NCBI RefSeq assembly: GCF_005925325.1
Contig: NZ_SRMP01000005.1
Location: 372,001 to 436,000, forward strand
Reading direction: 5' to 3'
Length of the DNA stretch: 64,000 bases
Source: Pedobacter helvus
Lineage (GTDB): Bacteria; Bacteroidota; Bacteroidia; Sphingobacteriales; Sphingobacteriaceae
The notes below the pieces were generated by a model. That model worked only from the letters and a program-made list of their open reading frames with translations, was not told the origin of the DNA and ran no database searches. How positions within the stretch are numbered: the first letter of the stretch is position 1; each line of letters opens with the position of its first letter. Shown piece by piece: positions 36,400-44,714 of this stretch. The translations under genes were made by a program, and so were the position numbers.

Positions 36400-37071
36400 T
36401 TATTATGCTGAATTCCTTATGTTTACGATATAATATCAGGTTTTTTTTTCAATGGTAGAGGAGAGACCGGTAAAGTTGTTTTTCTAAGCAACTTTAGTTA
36501 AATTTGGGTATGCCTGCAGTAAAAACATAATTTAAGCTAGTTTTTTCGAAAATTCTCAGTTAAATGAACTGATAGCGCTACAAACTTTAAACTTTGTCAA
36601 TCTTAATAAGCAGTAGTATAGTAAGATTGACAAAGTTATTTGCATTAGTTTTGTTATCCAAACCCGATTGAAGTGGAAATATCCCGATTTTTCATCGGGA
36701 ATTGCAACGGAAAGCGGGACTATCTGCTAATAGAAATTCTTGTTTTGCTTTTCAAATAAATAACGAACTGTCAAAAGTTCTACTTTTTTACTAGATTTTG
36801 TATCTTTTGTCAGTAAATAGGACTGTGATAAAGCTTACAAAAAACCGACAATTAAGGCACTATCGTATGTATTATTGTAAAAATCTTATTTAAATTGGGT
36901 AACAAAAGCCCAATTGGTAACATATTTACCGTATTTGGTTGTTATATAAAAAGTATCGAATGCGCTTTAATCCACCAATATGGCGTAATTGTTGATAAAA
37001 TATAAAAATCGAGACGCCGAATTTATAAAACAAATTTATAGTTTAGTGTCGTCCCCGATAACATACAGATT
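36400..37071. other. 672-base intergenic region upstream of clpC
   Basis: This is the longest gap in the window. It contains a perfect 16-bp inverted repeat (36590-36605 with 36622-36637), a dispersed-repeat segment at 36655-36723 (aacccgattgaagtggaaat through gcgggact, with an inner tcccgat/atcggga hairpin), and a small AATTGGG/CCCAATT repeat near 36894-36919. No ORF with family features, RNA gene or ctsR-like gene was recognised. The clpC promoter must lie in the right part, but no full TTG/TAnnTTTG match was found. Confidence 0.5.
36590..36637. repeat. Perfect 16-bp inverted repeat
   Basis: AACTTTGTCAATCTTA (36590-36605) and TAAGATTGACAAAGTT (36622-36637) are exact reverse complements around a 16-base loop. 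It lies about 190 bases after the ATPase stop and just before a dispersed repeat. Confidence 0.75.
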
Positions 37072-39606
37072 ATGGAAGCTAAATTTTCACCACAAGTTAA
37101 AGATGTGATTTCTTTCAGCAGGGAAGAAGCCCTGAGGTTAGGACACGATTATATAGGAGCTGAGCACTTGTTGTTGGGCCTTATTCGCGAAGGAGATGGT
37201 ATGGCAATTAAGATTTTAAAATCGTTAAGTGTTGATACCTTGAAACTTCGTCGCTCTATTGAGGAGGCCGTTAGAGGCACTTCGAGCGTGACAGTTAATT
37301 TGGGAAATATCCCTTTAACTAAACAAGCTGAGAAGGTTTTGAAGATTACCTATTTAGAGGCAAAAATATTTAAAAGCGATTTAATTGGTACAGAACATTT
37401 GTTGTTGTCTATTTTAAGAGACGATGATAATATTGCATCACAAATTTTATTGCAATATGGTATTAACTACGAGATCTTTAAACAAGAGGTAGAAGTTAAT
37501 AAAAACGGGTTTAGAGACGAAGCGCAAGGTGGCGGTACAGCCGGCGGCGATGACGATTACCAAGAGGAAGAAAGCTTTACTGCTCCGAAGAAAGTTTCGG
37601 ACATTAAGTCGAAAACTCCTGTTTTAGATAATTTCGGTAGAGATTTAACACGTGCTGCCGAAGAAGGAAGGTTGGATCCAATTGTTGGTCGTGAGAAAGA
37701 AATTGAGCGTGTGTCGCAAATTTTATCACGTAGAAAGAAAAACAACCCAATTTTAATTGGTGAGCCTGGTGTGGGTAAAAGTGCCATTGCCGAAGGTTTG
37801 GCATTGCGCATTGTACAACGTAAGGTATCAAGAGTATTATTTGGCAAGCGTGTGGTTACGCTAGATTTAGCTTCTTTGGTGGCTGGTACAAAATACCGTG
37901 GCCAGTTCGAAGAGCGTATGAAAGCGGTAATGAACGAGTTGGAGAAATCTACCGATGTGATTTTGTTCATCGATGAGATCCATACGATTGTAGGTGCCGG
38001 AGGCGCTTCGGGCTCTTTAGATGCTTCTAACATGTTTAAGCCAGCGTTGGCCAGAGGCGAAATCCAATGTATTGGTGCTACTACTTTGGATGAATATCGT
38101 CAGTACATTGAGAAAGATGGTGCATTGGATCGTCGTTTCCAAAAAGTAATGATTGAGCCAGCTTCTCCAGATGAAACGATCGAAATCTTAAATCGTATCA
38201 AAGAAAAATATGAAGAGCATCATGGTGTAACTTATACAGAAGCAGCAATTAATGCTTGTGTGGCGCTAACATCAAGATATATTACCGATAGATTTTTGCC
38301 AGATAAAGCAATTGATGCATTAGACGAAGCTGGATCGAGAGTTCACTTGACTAACATCCACGTTCCTGATAATATCATCGCTATTGAAAGTAAAATCGAA
38401 GATATCAAGTTAGAAAAAAACCGCGTAGTGAAAAGCCAAAAATATGAAGAGGCTGCTAAATTGCGTGATACGGAGAAAAACTTGCTTGAAGAGTTAGATA
38501 AAGCTAAAGCGGAGTGGGAAGCAGAAACTAAGACCAAACGTTACGAAGTTTCTGAAGATAACGTAGCAGAAGTGGTATCGATGATGACTGGTATTCCTTT
38601 ACAGCGTGTTGGACAGACAGATAGCAACAAGCTATTGAATATGTACGATACGATGGCCGACAAAATTATTGGTCAGGATGATGCAATTAAGAAATTAACC
38701 AAAGCTATCCAACGTACAAGAGCTGGATTAAAAGATCCTAAAAAGCCAATTGGCTCATTTATCTTCTTAGGTCCAACGGGTGTTGGTAAAACTGAGTTAG
38801 CTAAAGAATTAGCTCGTTTCATGTTCGATGCGGAAGACTCGTTGATCCAAATTGACATGAGTGAATACATGGAGAAATTCGCTGTTTCTCGTTTGGTAGG
38901 AGCGCCTCCAGGATATGTGGGGTATGAAGAAGGTGGTCAGTTGACTGAGAAAGTTCGTCGTAAACCATATTCGGTGGTGTTGTTAGATGAGATTGAGAAA
39001 GCTCACCCTGATGTATTTAATATCTTGTTACAAGTATTGGATGAAGGTCAGTTGACCGATAGTTTGGGCAGAAAGGTTGATTTTAGAAATACGATCATCA
39101 TCATGACTTCTAACATTGGCGCACGTCAATTGAAAGATTTTGGTGCCGGTGTTGGTTTCTCTACTACTGCAAAAATTAATCAAAACGAAGCTCATAGTAG
39201 AGGTGTAATTGAAAGCGCTTTAAAACGTGCCTTTGCGCCTGAATTCTTGAACAGAATTGATGATGTTGTAGTATTCAACTCACTTGGCAAAGAAGAAATC
39301 TTCAAAATTATCGATATCGAATTAAGAGGTTTGTTCGGAAGAGTTCTTTCATTAGGTTATCAAATCAAGCTGACCGATGATGCGAAAAACTTTATCGCGG
39401 AGAAAGGTTTCGATAGTGCTTTTGGTGCTCGTCCGTTAAAACGTGCTATCCAGAAATACCTAGAAGATCCAATTGCTGAAGAAATCTTAAAAGGAGAAAT
39501 AAACGAAGGCGATACGCTTGAGGTAAATTACGATAAAGAGAAAGAAGAAATCGTAATTGCTCCAAAAGGAAGTAGCAAGAAGAAAAAGAAAGAAGAAGGA
39601 GCGTAA
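37072..39606 (+). CDS. clpC: ATP-dependent Clp protease ATP-binding subunit ClpC
   Basis: This 844-residue AAA+ unfoldase has two N-terminal Clp_N repeats (about 3-145, starting MEAKFSPQVKDVISFSREEA), first AAA domain with Walker A GEPGVGKS from residue 230 and Walker B VILFIDEIHT, a UVR motif in the middle (YEEAAKLRDTEKNLLEEL, about residues 462-479), second AAA domain with GPTGVGKT from residue 567, and a C-terminal D2-small domain. The UVR motif identifies ClpC rather than ClpA or ClpB. It feeds substrates to ClpP. The final residues are a Lys/Glu run. Confidence 0.95.
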   Translation: MEAKFSPQVKDVISFSREEALRLGHDYIGAEHLLLGLIREGDGMAIKILKSLSVDTLKLRRSIEEAVRGTSSVTVNLGNIPLTKQAEKVLKITYLEAKIFKSDLIGTEHLLLSILRDDDNIASQILLQYGINYEIFKQEVEVNKNGFRDEAQGGGTAGGDDDYQEEESFTAPKKVSDIKSKTPVLDNFGRDLTRAAEEGRLDPIVGREKEIERVSQILSRRKKNNPILIGEPGVGKSAIAEGLALRIVQRKVSRVLFGKRVVTLDLASLVAGTKYRGQFEERMKAVMNELEKSTDVILFIDEIHTIVGAGGASGSLDASNMFKPALARGEIQCIGATTLDEYRQYIEKDGALDRRFQKVMIEPASPDETIEILNRIKEKYEEHHGVTYTEAAINACVALTSRYITDRFLPDKAIDALDEAGSRVHLTNIHVPDNIIAIESKIEDIKLEKNRVVKSQKYEEAAKLRDTEKNLLEELDKAKAEWEAETKTKRYEVSEDNVAEVVSMMTGIPLQRVGQTDSNKLLNMYDTMADKIIGQDDAIKKLTKAIQRTRAGLKDPKKPIGSFIFLGPTGVGKTELAKELARFMFDAEDSLIQIDMSEYMEKFAVSRLVGAPPGYVGYEEGGQLTEKVRRKPYSVVLLDEIEKAHPDVFNILLQVLDEGQLTDSLGRKVDFRNTIIIMTSNIGARQLKDFGAGVGFSTTAKINQNEAHSRGVIESALKRAFAPEFLNRIDDVVVFNSLGKEEIFKIIDIELRGLFGRVLSLGYQIKLTDDAKNFIAEKGFDSAFGARPLKRAIQKYLEDPIAEEILKGEINEGDTLEVNYDKEKEEIVIAPKGSSKKKKKEEGA

Positions 39607-39617
39607 AGCTTAAAAAT

Positions 39618-39651
39618 AAAAAGTCCCGAAAGCAATTTCGGGACTTTTTTT
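39618..39651 (+). terminator. Terminator of clpC
   Basis: AAAAAGTCCCGAAA (39618-39631) pairs perfectly with TTTCGGGACTTTTT (39636-39649) around GCAA, followed by T residues. It starts 12 bases after the clpC stop. Confidence 0.88.
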
Positions 39652-39724
39652 GTGTTTAAATAATATGAGCTTTTAGATTTCGTAAGTTAAATTGACAACT
39701 TGTAGTTAAGCATTTTTTTTAAAA

Positions 39725-39866
39725 ACCTTATCAGCTGATGCTGACCTATGGCGAAGCGGAAAGCTACGCAGTAAAATAAATTCAGCATGACGAACCGCAG
39801 TCTACCGTTACCTTGACCATGCCAGAGCTGCGGAACAAATTTATTTCAGGGTCAGTTAGCATAAAC
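39725..39866. repeat. Dispersed repeat, GATGCTGAAATAAATTCAGC type (copy 2)
   Basis: The element contains cagctgatgctgacc, ctacgcagtaaaataaattc plus agcatgacga, and an inverted distal arm aaatttatttcagggtcag. The phrase aaataaattcagcatgacga is shared with copies at 19638-19731 and 47391-47550. Confidence 0.6.
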
Positions 39867-39879
39867 TAATACCTATAAT

Positions 39880-40236
39880 ATGAAAAAATATATACTGTTT
39901 TTTTCCCTATCCTTGTTATTCTCCTGCAGCTCCAAGCTAAGTCAAACTGGAAAAGCATCTTATTATGCCGATAAATTTAATGGCAGAAAAACAGCCAGTG
40001 GCGTTACATTTAGAAACTCTAAAAAAATTGCAGCGCATAAAACTTTGCCTTTTGGTACCAAAGTTAAAGTGACCAATTTATCCAATGGGAAAAGTACCAA
40101 AGTGGTCGTCCAGGATAGAGGGCCTCATGTGGCCGGTAGGATCATAGACTTATCGAAAAAGTCTGCCAAAAAGATTGGATTGATTGATCAAGGTATAGGT
40201 AATGTAAAGATTGAATATAAGAAAAAGAAAAAATAG
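39880..40236 (+). CDS. Short RlpA-like lipoprotein (double-psi beta-barrel)
   Basis: This 118-residue protein has a lipoprotein signal with lipobox LLFSC (Cys at residue 16). The rest is a complete RlpA-type double-psi beta-barrel: QTGKASYYADKFNGRKTASG, AAHKTLPFGTKVKVTNL, VVVQDRGPHVAGRIIDLSKK. The Asp in QDRGP and the His in AHKTLPFG match the lytic transglycosylase active-site area of RlpA. There is no SPOR domain, so it lacks the usual septal targeting region. It ends in a Lys-rich tail. It likely cleaves denuded peptidoglycan; this is inferred from family. Confidence 0.85.
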   Translation: MKKYILFFSLSLLFSCSSKLSQTGKASYYADKFNGRKTASGVTFRNSKKIAAHKTLPFGTKVKVTNLSNGKSTKVVVQDRGPHVAGRIIDLSKKSAKKIGLIDQGIGNVKIEYKKKKK

Positions 40237-40237
40237 G

Positions 40238-41308
40238 CTAGAATAAGTTCAGTTGAGCTCTAGGTATTTTAAAAGAAGTGCTATTGAGCTCAATTTTTTG
40301 GACGTTCAATCCATTTAACTTGCAGTGTAATTTAAAAGTGTTGTTCATCAATTGGGCGAAATTTCCTTCGCCTCGCATCCTAGCTCCAAATCTGCTGTCG
40401 TTAACATTTCCTCCATGACAATCTTGTATTTGGTGCCAAACCTTATCAAAACGATCAGGAAAATTTTTAGCTAGCCAATCTTCAAATATTTTGCTGATAG
40501 CTCCATTAAGTCTAACAACGGTGTAACCTGCACCAATAGCGCCTGCATCTGCACATGCTTTCAAGATCGTCGGAATTTCATGATTATTCAATCCAGGTAT
40601 CATTGGAGCGGCCATTACGCCCATAGGTACACCAGCTTTGCTTAATTGCTCAATTACTTTTAAACGCTGTTTTGCAGTGGTTGTTCTTGGCTCTAATTTC
40701 TGCCTTAGATCTTCATTTAAAGAAGTAATGGATACGTAAACACTGATTAATTTGTGTTTTGCCATCTCTTGTATGATATCCAAATCTCTAATGATAAGCG
40801 AGTTCTTAGTAATCATAGAAATGGGTTGCTTGTAATCTAGAGCAATTTTCAAGATTTGTCTGGTGAGTTGGAATTTCCTTTCACAAGGCTGATAACAATC
40901 TGTATTACCAGAGATAGAGATAGGGAGGACATCCCAACCTTTTCTTTCAATAAATTTTTTGAAGAGCTCTGGAGCGTCTTTTTTAACGATGATCTTGCGT
41001 TCGAAATCCAATCCGGCACTGTAGCCCCAATATTCGTGAGAATTGCGGGCATAGCAATAAATGCAACCATGTTCGCATCCTTGATATGGATTGAGCGAAT
41101 ACACCATGTTTACGTCGGGGCTTTCTACTTTGTTTACGATAGATTTTGCACTACTAAAAATGAACGATGTTTTTTCGTTGGTAATTTCCCAATCGTCAAT
41201 TGCCTCTACATGTTCTTTGCTGAGACTATTTTTTAAAAACCTGTTATCTGTATTTAATTGTGCGCCCCTGCCATTTAGATAAACTTGTCCTTCTTCATCG
41301 ATTTTCAT
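40238..41308 (-). CDS. PA0069-family radical SAM protein (SplB-like)
   Basis: This 356-residue protein has the radical SAM cluster CEHGCIYC with Cys 78, 82 and 85, followed by YARNSHEYWGYSAGLDFERK. Downstream it has ISISGNTDCYQPCERKFQLT and GVPMGVMAAPMIPGLNNHEI. This is the PA0069 / COG1533 type, related to spore photoproduct lyase, using a [4Fe-4S] cluster and SAM. Its reaction is not established. Only 1 base separates its stop from the RlpA-like stop, with which it converges. Confidence 0.85.
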   Translation of the reverse strand: MKIDEEGQVYLNGRGAQLNTDNRFLKNSLSKEHVEAIDDWEITNEKTSFIFSSAKSIVNKVESPDVNMVYSLNPYQGCEHGCIYCYARNSHEYWGYSAGLDFERKIIVKKDAPELFKKFIERKGWDVLPISISGNTDCYQPCERKFQLTRQILKIALDYKQPISMITKNSLIIRDLDIIQEMAKHKLISVYVSITSLNEDLRQKLEPRTTTAKQRLKVIEQLSKAGVPMGVMAAPMIPGLNNHEIPTILKACADAGAIGAGYTVVRLNGAISKIFEDWLAKNFPDRFDKVWHQIQDCHGGNVNDSRFGARMRGEGNFAQLMNNTFKLHCKLNGLNVQKIELNSTSFKIPRAQLNLF

Positions 41309-41600
41309 AAGTTAAAATTACTAAAAATATTAGCAATTATGAAGCGGATTTCTACTTGTTTTTATGAAAAAATTACGGCGTTGGGGTAGGAATAAATCAC
41401 ATAGCTGTAGTAGGCTTATATACCTGATTGTAGCGAAAATACTTTTGTTGCGTCATTTCGAATGAACAACGATTGAGAAATTAGTTGATTGCATCAACTC
41501 AGAGATTTCTCTCTTCGTTCGAAATGACGAATTAGGATCTTAAATATTGCAGCAAAAAGCGGGACTAAATTAACCTACAGAAGTAGGATTTTTTTAAAAA
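41309..41600. repeat. Intergenic region dominated by a long cruciform repeat
   Basis: At 41451-41530 the arms cgtcatttcgaa and ttcgaaatgacg pair perfectly, with further pairing inside (gagaaat with atttctc; ttgat with atcaa). It is a full copy of the repeat seen partly at 9424-9463. A block aaaagcgggactaa at 41551-41565 belongs to the family at 31385-31500. No gene is seen. Confidence 0.6.
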
Positions 41601-42830
41601 CTATTTTACAGTCACTGGTTTAAATTCTGTAGGTACGGCATCTGCCATTTTTTCGTAGGCCCAAAAGCCTTTGTTTAAAAAACTTCTAGGGTTGGCTATA
41701 CTTCCATTTTTATAGAATAAGATTGGAGGATCTAATAAGTTAATGAGTGATACCTGAAAATTTCCCATATCTGGTGCTCTGCTCACTTGAAAACCCAAAT
41801 TGCTGTATTCTTCGGTTTCCTTCTCCTTGGTGTACATTACAAATAACTCGTCGGTAAAATTAATAGACTTCAGGTCTTGATTGTAAGTTTTAACCAAAGT
41901 ATCGGTAAGCACGTTTGCCTTATTTAAAACCGCTATACTTTTAGACTTTTTACGCTCTTTTAACCAATAGTTTAAGGAGTCATTTTTAGTAAATGTTAGC
42001 ACGTTCATCGCATTTGTACCTGTTGATAATCTTTTGATATTTGCATTAATAACGCTGTCGGGCTGTCTGTTACTGTTGTTGATGATTGCTAATTTATGCA
42101 AGACAAAACCATCGGCTTCAGTTTTTCCCTGGTATAAAGATTGAAAGAAATGTTGTGAAGAACCATAATATGCAATATTTCGCATCTTGTTCCATTTGTT
42201 GATTTTAGACTTTGATCCTTTCATTTCTTCGAAAAACGGGAAGCCTGCAAAATATACGATACGAGACCTGTAATCATATTCGAAGTTCTGTAGTAGATAT
42301 TTGATCCTATAGCCTAAAGCTTTATTTTCTATTATCAGAAACTCTCTACTGTTTACCGATAGTACTCTAGCTTGCTTGTCATAATCTATATTTAACACTT
42401 CACTATTTAAGATTTTACATTCTTTTGCATTTGGAGTTCTACCGATAAAGAATTCTTTGAAAAGGTTTAGGTAGGCCAATCTGTTTGGATCAGGTTTGAT
42501 CACCACTTCTTGCAAAGTCACTGCATTGGCTTTGATGGTAGCATCAATGTGAATGTTCTTATCTGAGATAGTCACACTTTTAGAATAGGGTAGGTAGCCC
42601 ACTACCTGGATCAAAACATCGTAACTTCCTGGCGGAAGTTTACTAATGCTAAATTTGCCTTCGTTATTGGTGATAGTTGAGATTTTTGTACCACTTAGAT
42701 AAATAGCTGCACCTGGAATGGTTTCTTTGTCGTCTCTAACCACACCGCTAATACTAAAACTACCTTGTGAAAATGCAATAAACTGAATTAACAGTAAAAA
42801 GAAAAAGAGGGTAGCAGATTTTAAATTCAT
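41601..42830 (-). CDS. Exported protein with carboxypeptidase-like regulatory domain
   Basis: This 409-residue protein has a signal peptide (SATLFFFLLLIQFIAFSQG), a carboxypeptidase-regulatory beta-sandwich (about 23-110; GSFSISGVVRDDKETIPGA, TNNEGKFSISKLPPGSYDV) and a long C-terminal region without recognised catalytic motifs. The architecture resembles the protein at 7229-8407 and the plugless DUF-type envelope proteins of Bacteroidota. It lies 68 bases after recN and may be co-transcribed with it. Function unknown. Confidence 0.68.
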   Translation of the reverse strand: MNLKSATLFFFLLLIQFIAFSQGSFSISGVVRDDKETIPGAAIYLSGTKISTITNNEGKFSISKLPPGSYDVLIQVVGYLPYSKSVTISDKNIHIDATIKANAVTLQEVVIKPDPNRLAYLNLFKEFFIGRTPNAKECKILNSEVLNIDYDKQARVLSVNSREFLIIENKALGYRIKYLLQNFEYDYRSRIVYFAGFPFFEEMKGSKSKINKWNKMRNIAYYGSSQHFFQSLYQGKTEADGFVLHKLAIINNSNRQPDSVINANIKRLSTGTNAMNVLTFTKNDSLNYWLKERKKSKSIAVLNKANVLTDTLVKTYNQDLKSINFTDELFVMYTKEKETEEYSNLGFQVSRAPDMGNFQVSLINLLDPPILFYKNGSIANPRSFLNKGFWAYEKMADAVPTEFKPVTVK

Positions 42831-42898
42831 ACCCTAAGTTAACTAATATTTTAGTTTTTAAAAGGATTTTTTACGAAAGTTTCGTAGATTGTTTGTTG

Positions 42899-44551
42899 TT
42901 ATCCCAACAACTCCTTCGCATTTTGCAAAGCAGAAGCCCCAGGATTTTTACCACTTAACATTTCTGCAATGGCGTTAACTCGTTCTTCAGGCACCAATTT
43001 TTTAATTCCAGTGGTAGTTTTATCAGCTTTTTCATGCTTGTAAACAAAGTAATGCGAATTGCCTTTAGCCGCAATTTGAGGAAGGTGAGTAATCGCTAAT
43101 ATCTGCATATCACCTGCTAAAGCATCAATCACTTCGCCTACACGTAAAGCTGTTTCACCAGAAATACCCGTATCAATTTCGTCGAAAATTAAGGTTGGTA
43201 ACGAAGTATGTTTTGCCAATAAAGCTTTTACGGCCAACATCACCCTCGAAAGCTCACCACCAGAAGCTACCTTACCAACAGGTGCGGCCTGCTGACCAGC
43301 ATTTGCAGTAAACAATAGTTGTACTTCGTTAATGCCGTTTATATTCAATTGTGCTTGTTTGGCTAAATTAAAACTAATGGCAGCATTAGGCATGTTCATT
43401 TGTTTCAGCGCACTACCGACTTCTTTTTCTACCACAACGACGGCTTTTCTTCTGTTACCATCCAGCTGCTCCGCTTGTTCAAATAAACTTTCGTTCAATT
43501 GGTCAATTTCATTTTGAAGCTTAGCCAAATGTTCATCACTATTTAAAATGGCATTTAGGCTTTCCGAAAGTTGTTCTTGTATAGCCAATAATTCGGCATT
43601 GCTACTTACACGATGCTTTTGTTGTAGACTGTAGAAAAGATCCAATCTTTCTTGGATGGTTTCTAATCGCTGTGAATTATGCTCTGTGTTTTCTTCAATT
43701 GCACTAATTTCGGCTGCAATATCCTTCAATTCAATTAAGGATGACTTTAAACGTTCATTAAGTTCGGCAATGGCGGGATCAAATTTCTCCACACTGTTTA
43801 ATTGCGAACTAGCTTCTTTTATCAAATTGATGGCTGCTGTTTCACTTTCACTAATCAGGTTGGCACCAACCAGTAGCGATCTTTTGATACTCTCAGCATG
43901 GGTTAGTTTTTCTAGCTCCAGTTCTAAATCTTCCTGCTCGCCATTTTTCAACGCCGCTTGTTCCAATTCGGTAAATAGAAATTGCTCGTAATCTTGCTTG
44001 TTTTTAGCTTCCGTAGTTTTTTGTTGTAACTCTTTCAGTTGTTGCTCGGTCTGTTTTAGCTGTTTAAATTCCTGCTTATAATTTTTTAGCAGTGGCTGAT
44101 GATTTGCCAAAGCGTCTAAAATCAACAATTGGAAATCTGAGTTGCTAATTTCTTGAGTAGCATGTTGCGAGTGGATCGCAATCAACTGCTCGCCAACCAA
44201 TTTTAATGTGCCTAGATTTACCGGCGTGTCATTCACGAAAGCTCTAGACTTGCCATCAATGGCAATTTCTCTACGTAGCAAAGTTTCTTTCTGAAAGTCT
44301 AGGTCATTGCTTTCAAATAGCGGTTTCAACAATTCATCCGCCAGTAAAAAGCTACCCTCTATCACACACTTTTTATCTTGGTTAAAAAAGTACTTGCTCT
44401 CTGCCCGCTGACCTAAAATCAGCGATAGCGCACCCAAAATGATTGATTTACCCGCACCAGTTTCTCCTGTAATGATATTCAATCCCTTGTTAAAATCGAT
44501 TTCAAGTGTATCAATTAAAGCGTAGTTGCGTATAGAAAGTTTTTGTAGCAT
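42899..44551 (-). CDS. recN: DNA repair protein RecN
   Basis: This 550-residue SMC-like ATPase acts in double-strand-break repair. Walker A GETGAGKS is at residues 29-36, the central region (about 150-360) is an antiparallel coiled coil (many Glu, Gln, Leu), and the C-terminal half has the signature KVASGGELSRVMLAVKALLA and Walker B LIFDEIDTGISG, followed by ITHLPQIAAKGN. Length and order are normal. In many Bacteroidota recN follows the DUF4835 gene; here 5.6 kb of receptor and blaRI-like genes separate them. Confidence 0.96.
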   Translation of the reverse strand: MLQKLSIRNYALIDTLEIDFNKGLNIITGETGAGKSIILGALSLILGQRAESKYFFNQDKKCVIEGSFLLADELLKPLFESNDLDFQKETLLRREIAIDGKSRAFVNDTPVNLGTLKLVGEQLIAIHSQHATQEISNSDFQLLILDALANHQPLLKNYKQEFKQLKQTEQQLKELQQKTTEAKNKQDYEQFLFTELEQAALKNGEQEDLELELEKLTHAESIKRSLLVGANLISESETAAINLIKEASSQLNSVEKFDPAIAELNERLKSSLIELKDIAAEISAIEENTEHNSQRLETIQERLDLFYSLQQKHRVSSNAELLAIQEQLSESLNAILNSDEHLAKLQNEIDQLNESLFEQAEQLDGNRRKAVVVVEKEVGSALKQMNMPNAAISFNLAKQAQLNINGINEVQLLFTANAGQQAAPVGKVASGGELSRVMLAVKALLAKHTSLPTLIFDEIDTGISGETALRVGEVIDALAGDMQILAITHLPQIAAKGNSHYFVYKHEKADKTTTGIKKLVPEERVNAIAEMLSGKNPGASALQNAKELLG

Positions 44552-44714
44552 ATCTACCGCTAAATTAAGAAAACGGACAGCTTAAAAAAACTAAACCCGA
44601 AAGATAAAATATGCTACTGAACGTTAGCGACTTCCATATTTATTTTTAGATTGATGCAACGTTACTTCTTCTTCTGCGTCTGTTAGATTGAATTGCATAC
44701 CAAACAAATTTATA

